From Corbicula japonica (Eukaryota > Mollusca > Bivalvia > Venerida > Cyrenidae): a stretch of 64,000 nt of DNA. The stretch is taken from assembly GCA_038501625.1 (NCBI GenBank), contig JAZAYU010000254.1, forward strand, positions 496,001 through 560,000, in the 5' to 3' direction. Both the position numbers and the translations under genes were made by a program. Shown here piece after piece: positions 63,471-64,000 of the stretch. How positions within the stretch are numbered: position 1 is the first letter of the stretch; each line of letters starts with the position of its first letter. Under the pieces are notes generated by a model, which saw nothing but the letters and a program-made list of their open reading frames with translations, made no database searches and was not told the DNA's origin.

Positions 63471-63542
63471 GGACGACTGGTCGCCATTTCAGCCAATTAG
63501 AAGCTTGAGATTTGAGACTGGATTTAGTTATATGATCACAGT
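63471..63542. repeat. Foldback MITE, GAGACTGG family, right half
   Basis: GACTGGTCGCCATTTCAGCC, AATTAGAAGCTTGAGATTTG and AGACTGG. Confidence 0.75.
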
Positions 63543-63836
63543 AATCAGAATTAAAATCTACATAAAAGTACAGCATTTTAGGACCGAGTAACAATTTTGA
63601 TACATGCCAAAATATAGCAAACATATAATGCAATTAATCAAGGGAATTCATATTGGCCTCGTAAGTTGGACAGACTGGCCCGAGGTCGAAGGCCATTGTA
63701 TAATCACTTGATAAGTAAATGATTTTCGCATGAAATACTAATTCCAACGTGTCATGTGCGTTATCCAAATTAAGCATTTTTTATTATTAGAGAGGTTCAA
63801 ATTTAAGACGTGTACGTGTACGGGTAGTAGATACAC

Positions 63837-63899
63837 TGAAACCCCTTTAAACCGGACGAGGTCGGGACCGAACAAAATTTCCGGTTTAAAGGGGTTTTG
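63837..63899. repeat. Hairpin with AAACCCCTTTAAACCGG arms
   Basis: AAACCCCTTTAAACCGGA is mirrored by TCCGGTTTAAAGGGGTTT about 27 bp later. Confidence 0.9.
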
Positions 63900-64000
63900 A
63901 CAACTTGACAAAATTCCAACATTTTTTCCAAACGTGGACATTTTGTTCTATATTTTGTACAGAACTGTATTAATAAAAAATAATTAATTATAGTTCTCTG

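Overview
This window is animal nuclear DNA, most likely from a bivalve mollusc. It is AT-rich and has no long open frames. Small exons with clean GT..AG splice sites sit in a background crowded with inverted-repeat elements, SINE-like repeats, minisatellites and microsatellites. The bivalve assignment is an inference. It rests on repeats I recognise from clam and mussel DNA: a ~166-bp tandem array ending in a GGGCCATCATGGCCC palindrome, the TGATCAGGATCTGCA hairpin family and TTAA-flanked short elements. It could not be checked by search.

Coding content was found by reading splice sites, frame and domain signatures together. All main gene models are on the minus strand. (1) At 5262-5490 there is a terminal exon of a cysteine-rich protein of unknown family. 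(2) At 6274-7631 there is a secreted-type protein with a WxxW domain (Mucin2_WxxW/CILP type) split over two exons and followed by a Thr/Ser-rich mucin-like tail; a possible signal-peptide exon lies at 9486-9508. (3) Between 15158 and about 52 kb lies the most unusual locus: a gene ending in a C-terminal C3HC4 RING finger (15158-15346), fed by connector exons (23826-23893, 28017-28096, 28767-28850) and by a tandem array of microexons between 27433 and 47193. The microexons are 27-39 nt, multiples of three, all phase 1-1, and encode short Glu/Arg/Lys/Gln-rich helical cassettes. Each sits in a repeated ~0.36-0.44 kb intron unit; about ten are intact and at least seven have broken splice sites or frames. 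(4) At 57957-59630 (possibly to 63210) there is a second WxxW gene whose last exon looks like a GPI-anchor signal. The two WxxW genes share the same intron position and phase and flank the RING locus on the same strand.

The rest is repeat-derived. Positions 1-2795 are the ~166-bp tandem array with a five-unit higher-order duplication. TTAA-flanked terminal-inverted-repeat (TIR) elements lie at 4009-4677, 12571-13348, 21240-22680 and 31965-32576; two of them carry tRNA-like sequences. Two large TIR elements lie at 16446-19680 (5-bp target duplication, ends beginning CAC) and 42073-45381. A foldback MITE family (GAGACTGG type), a ~350-bp multi-hairpin family, a SINE-like family and a GGGGCACGTCACGGG-ended MITE recur many times. 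A 27-bp minisatellite occupies 47488-48729, with a small second block at 52827-52966.

Most of the sequence is intron or intergenic. No rRNA gene, CRISPR array or convincing functional tRNA was seen. Exon calls rest on splice consensus, phase agreement and domain recognition alone; transcript data would settle them.
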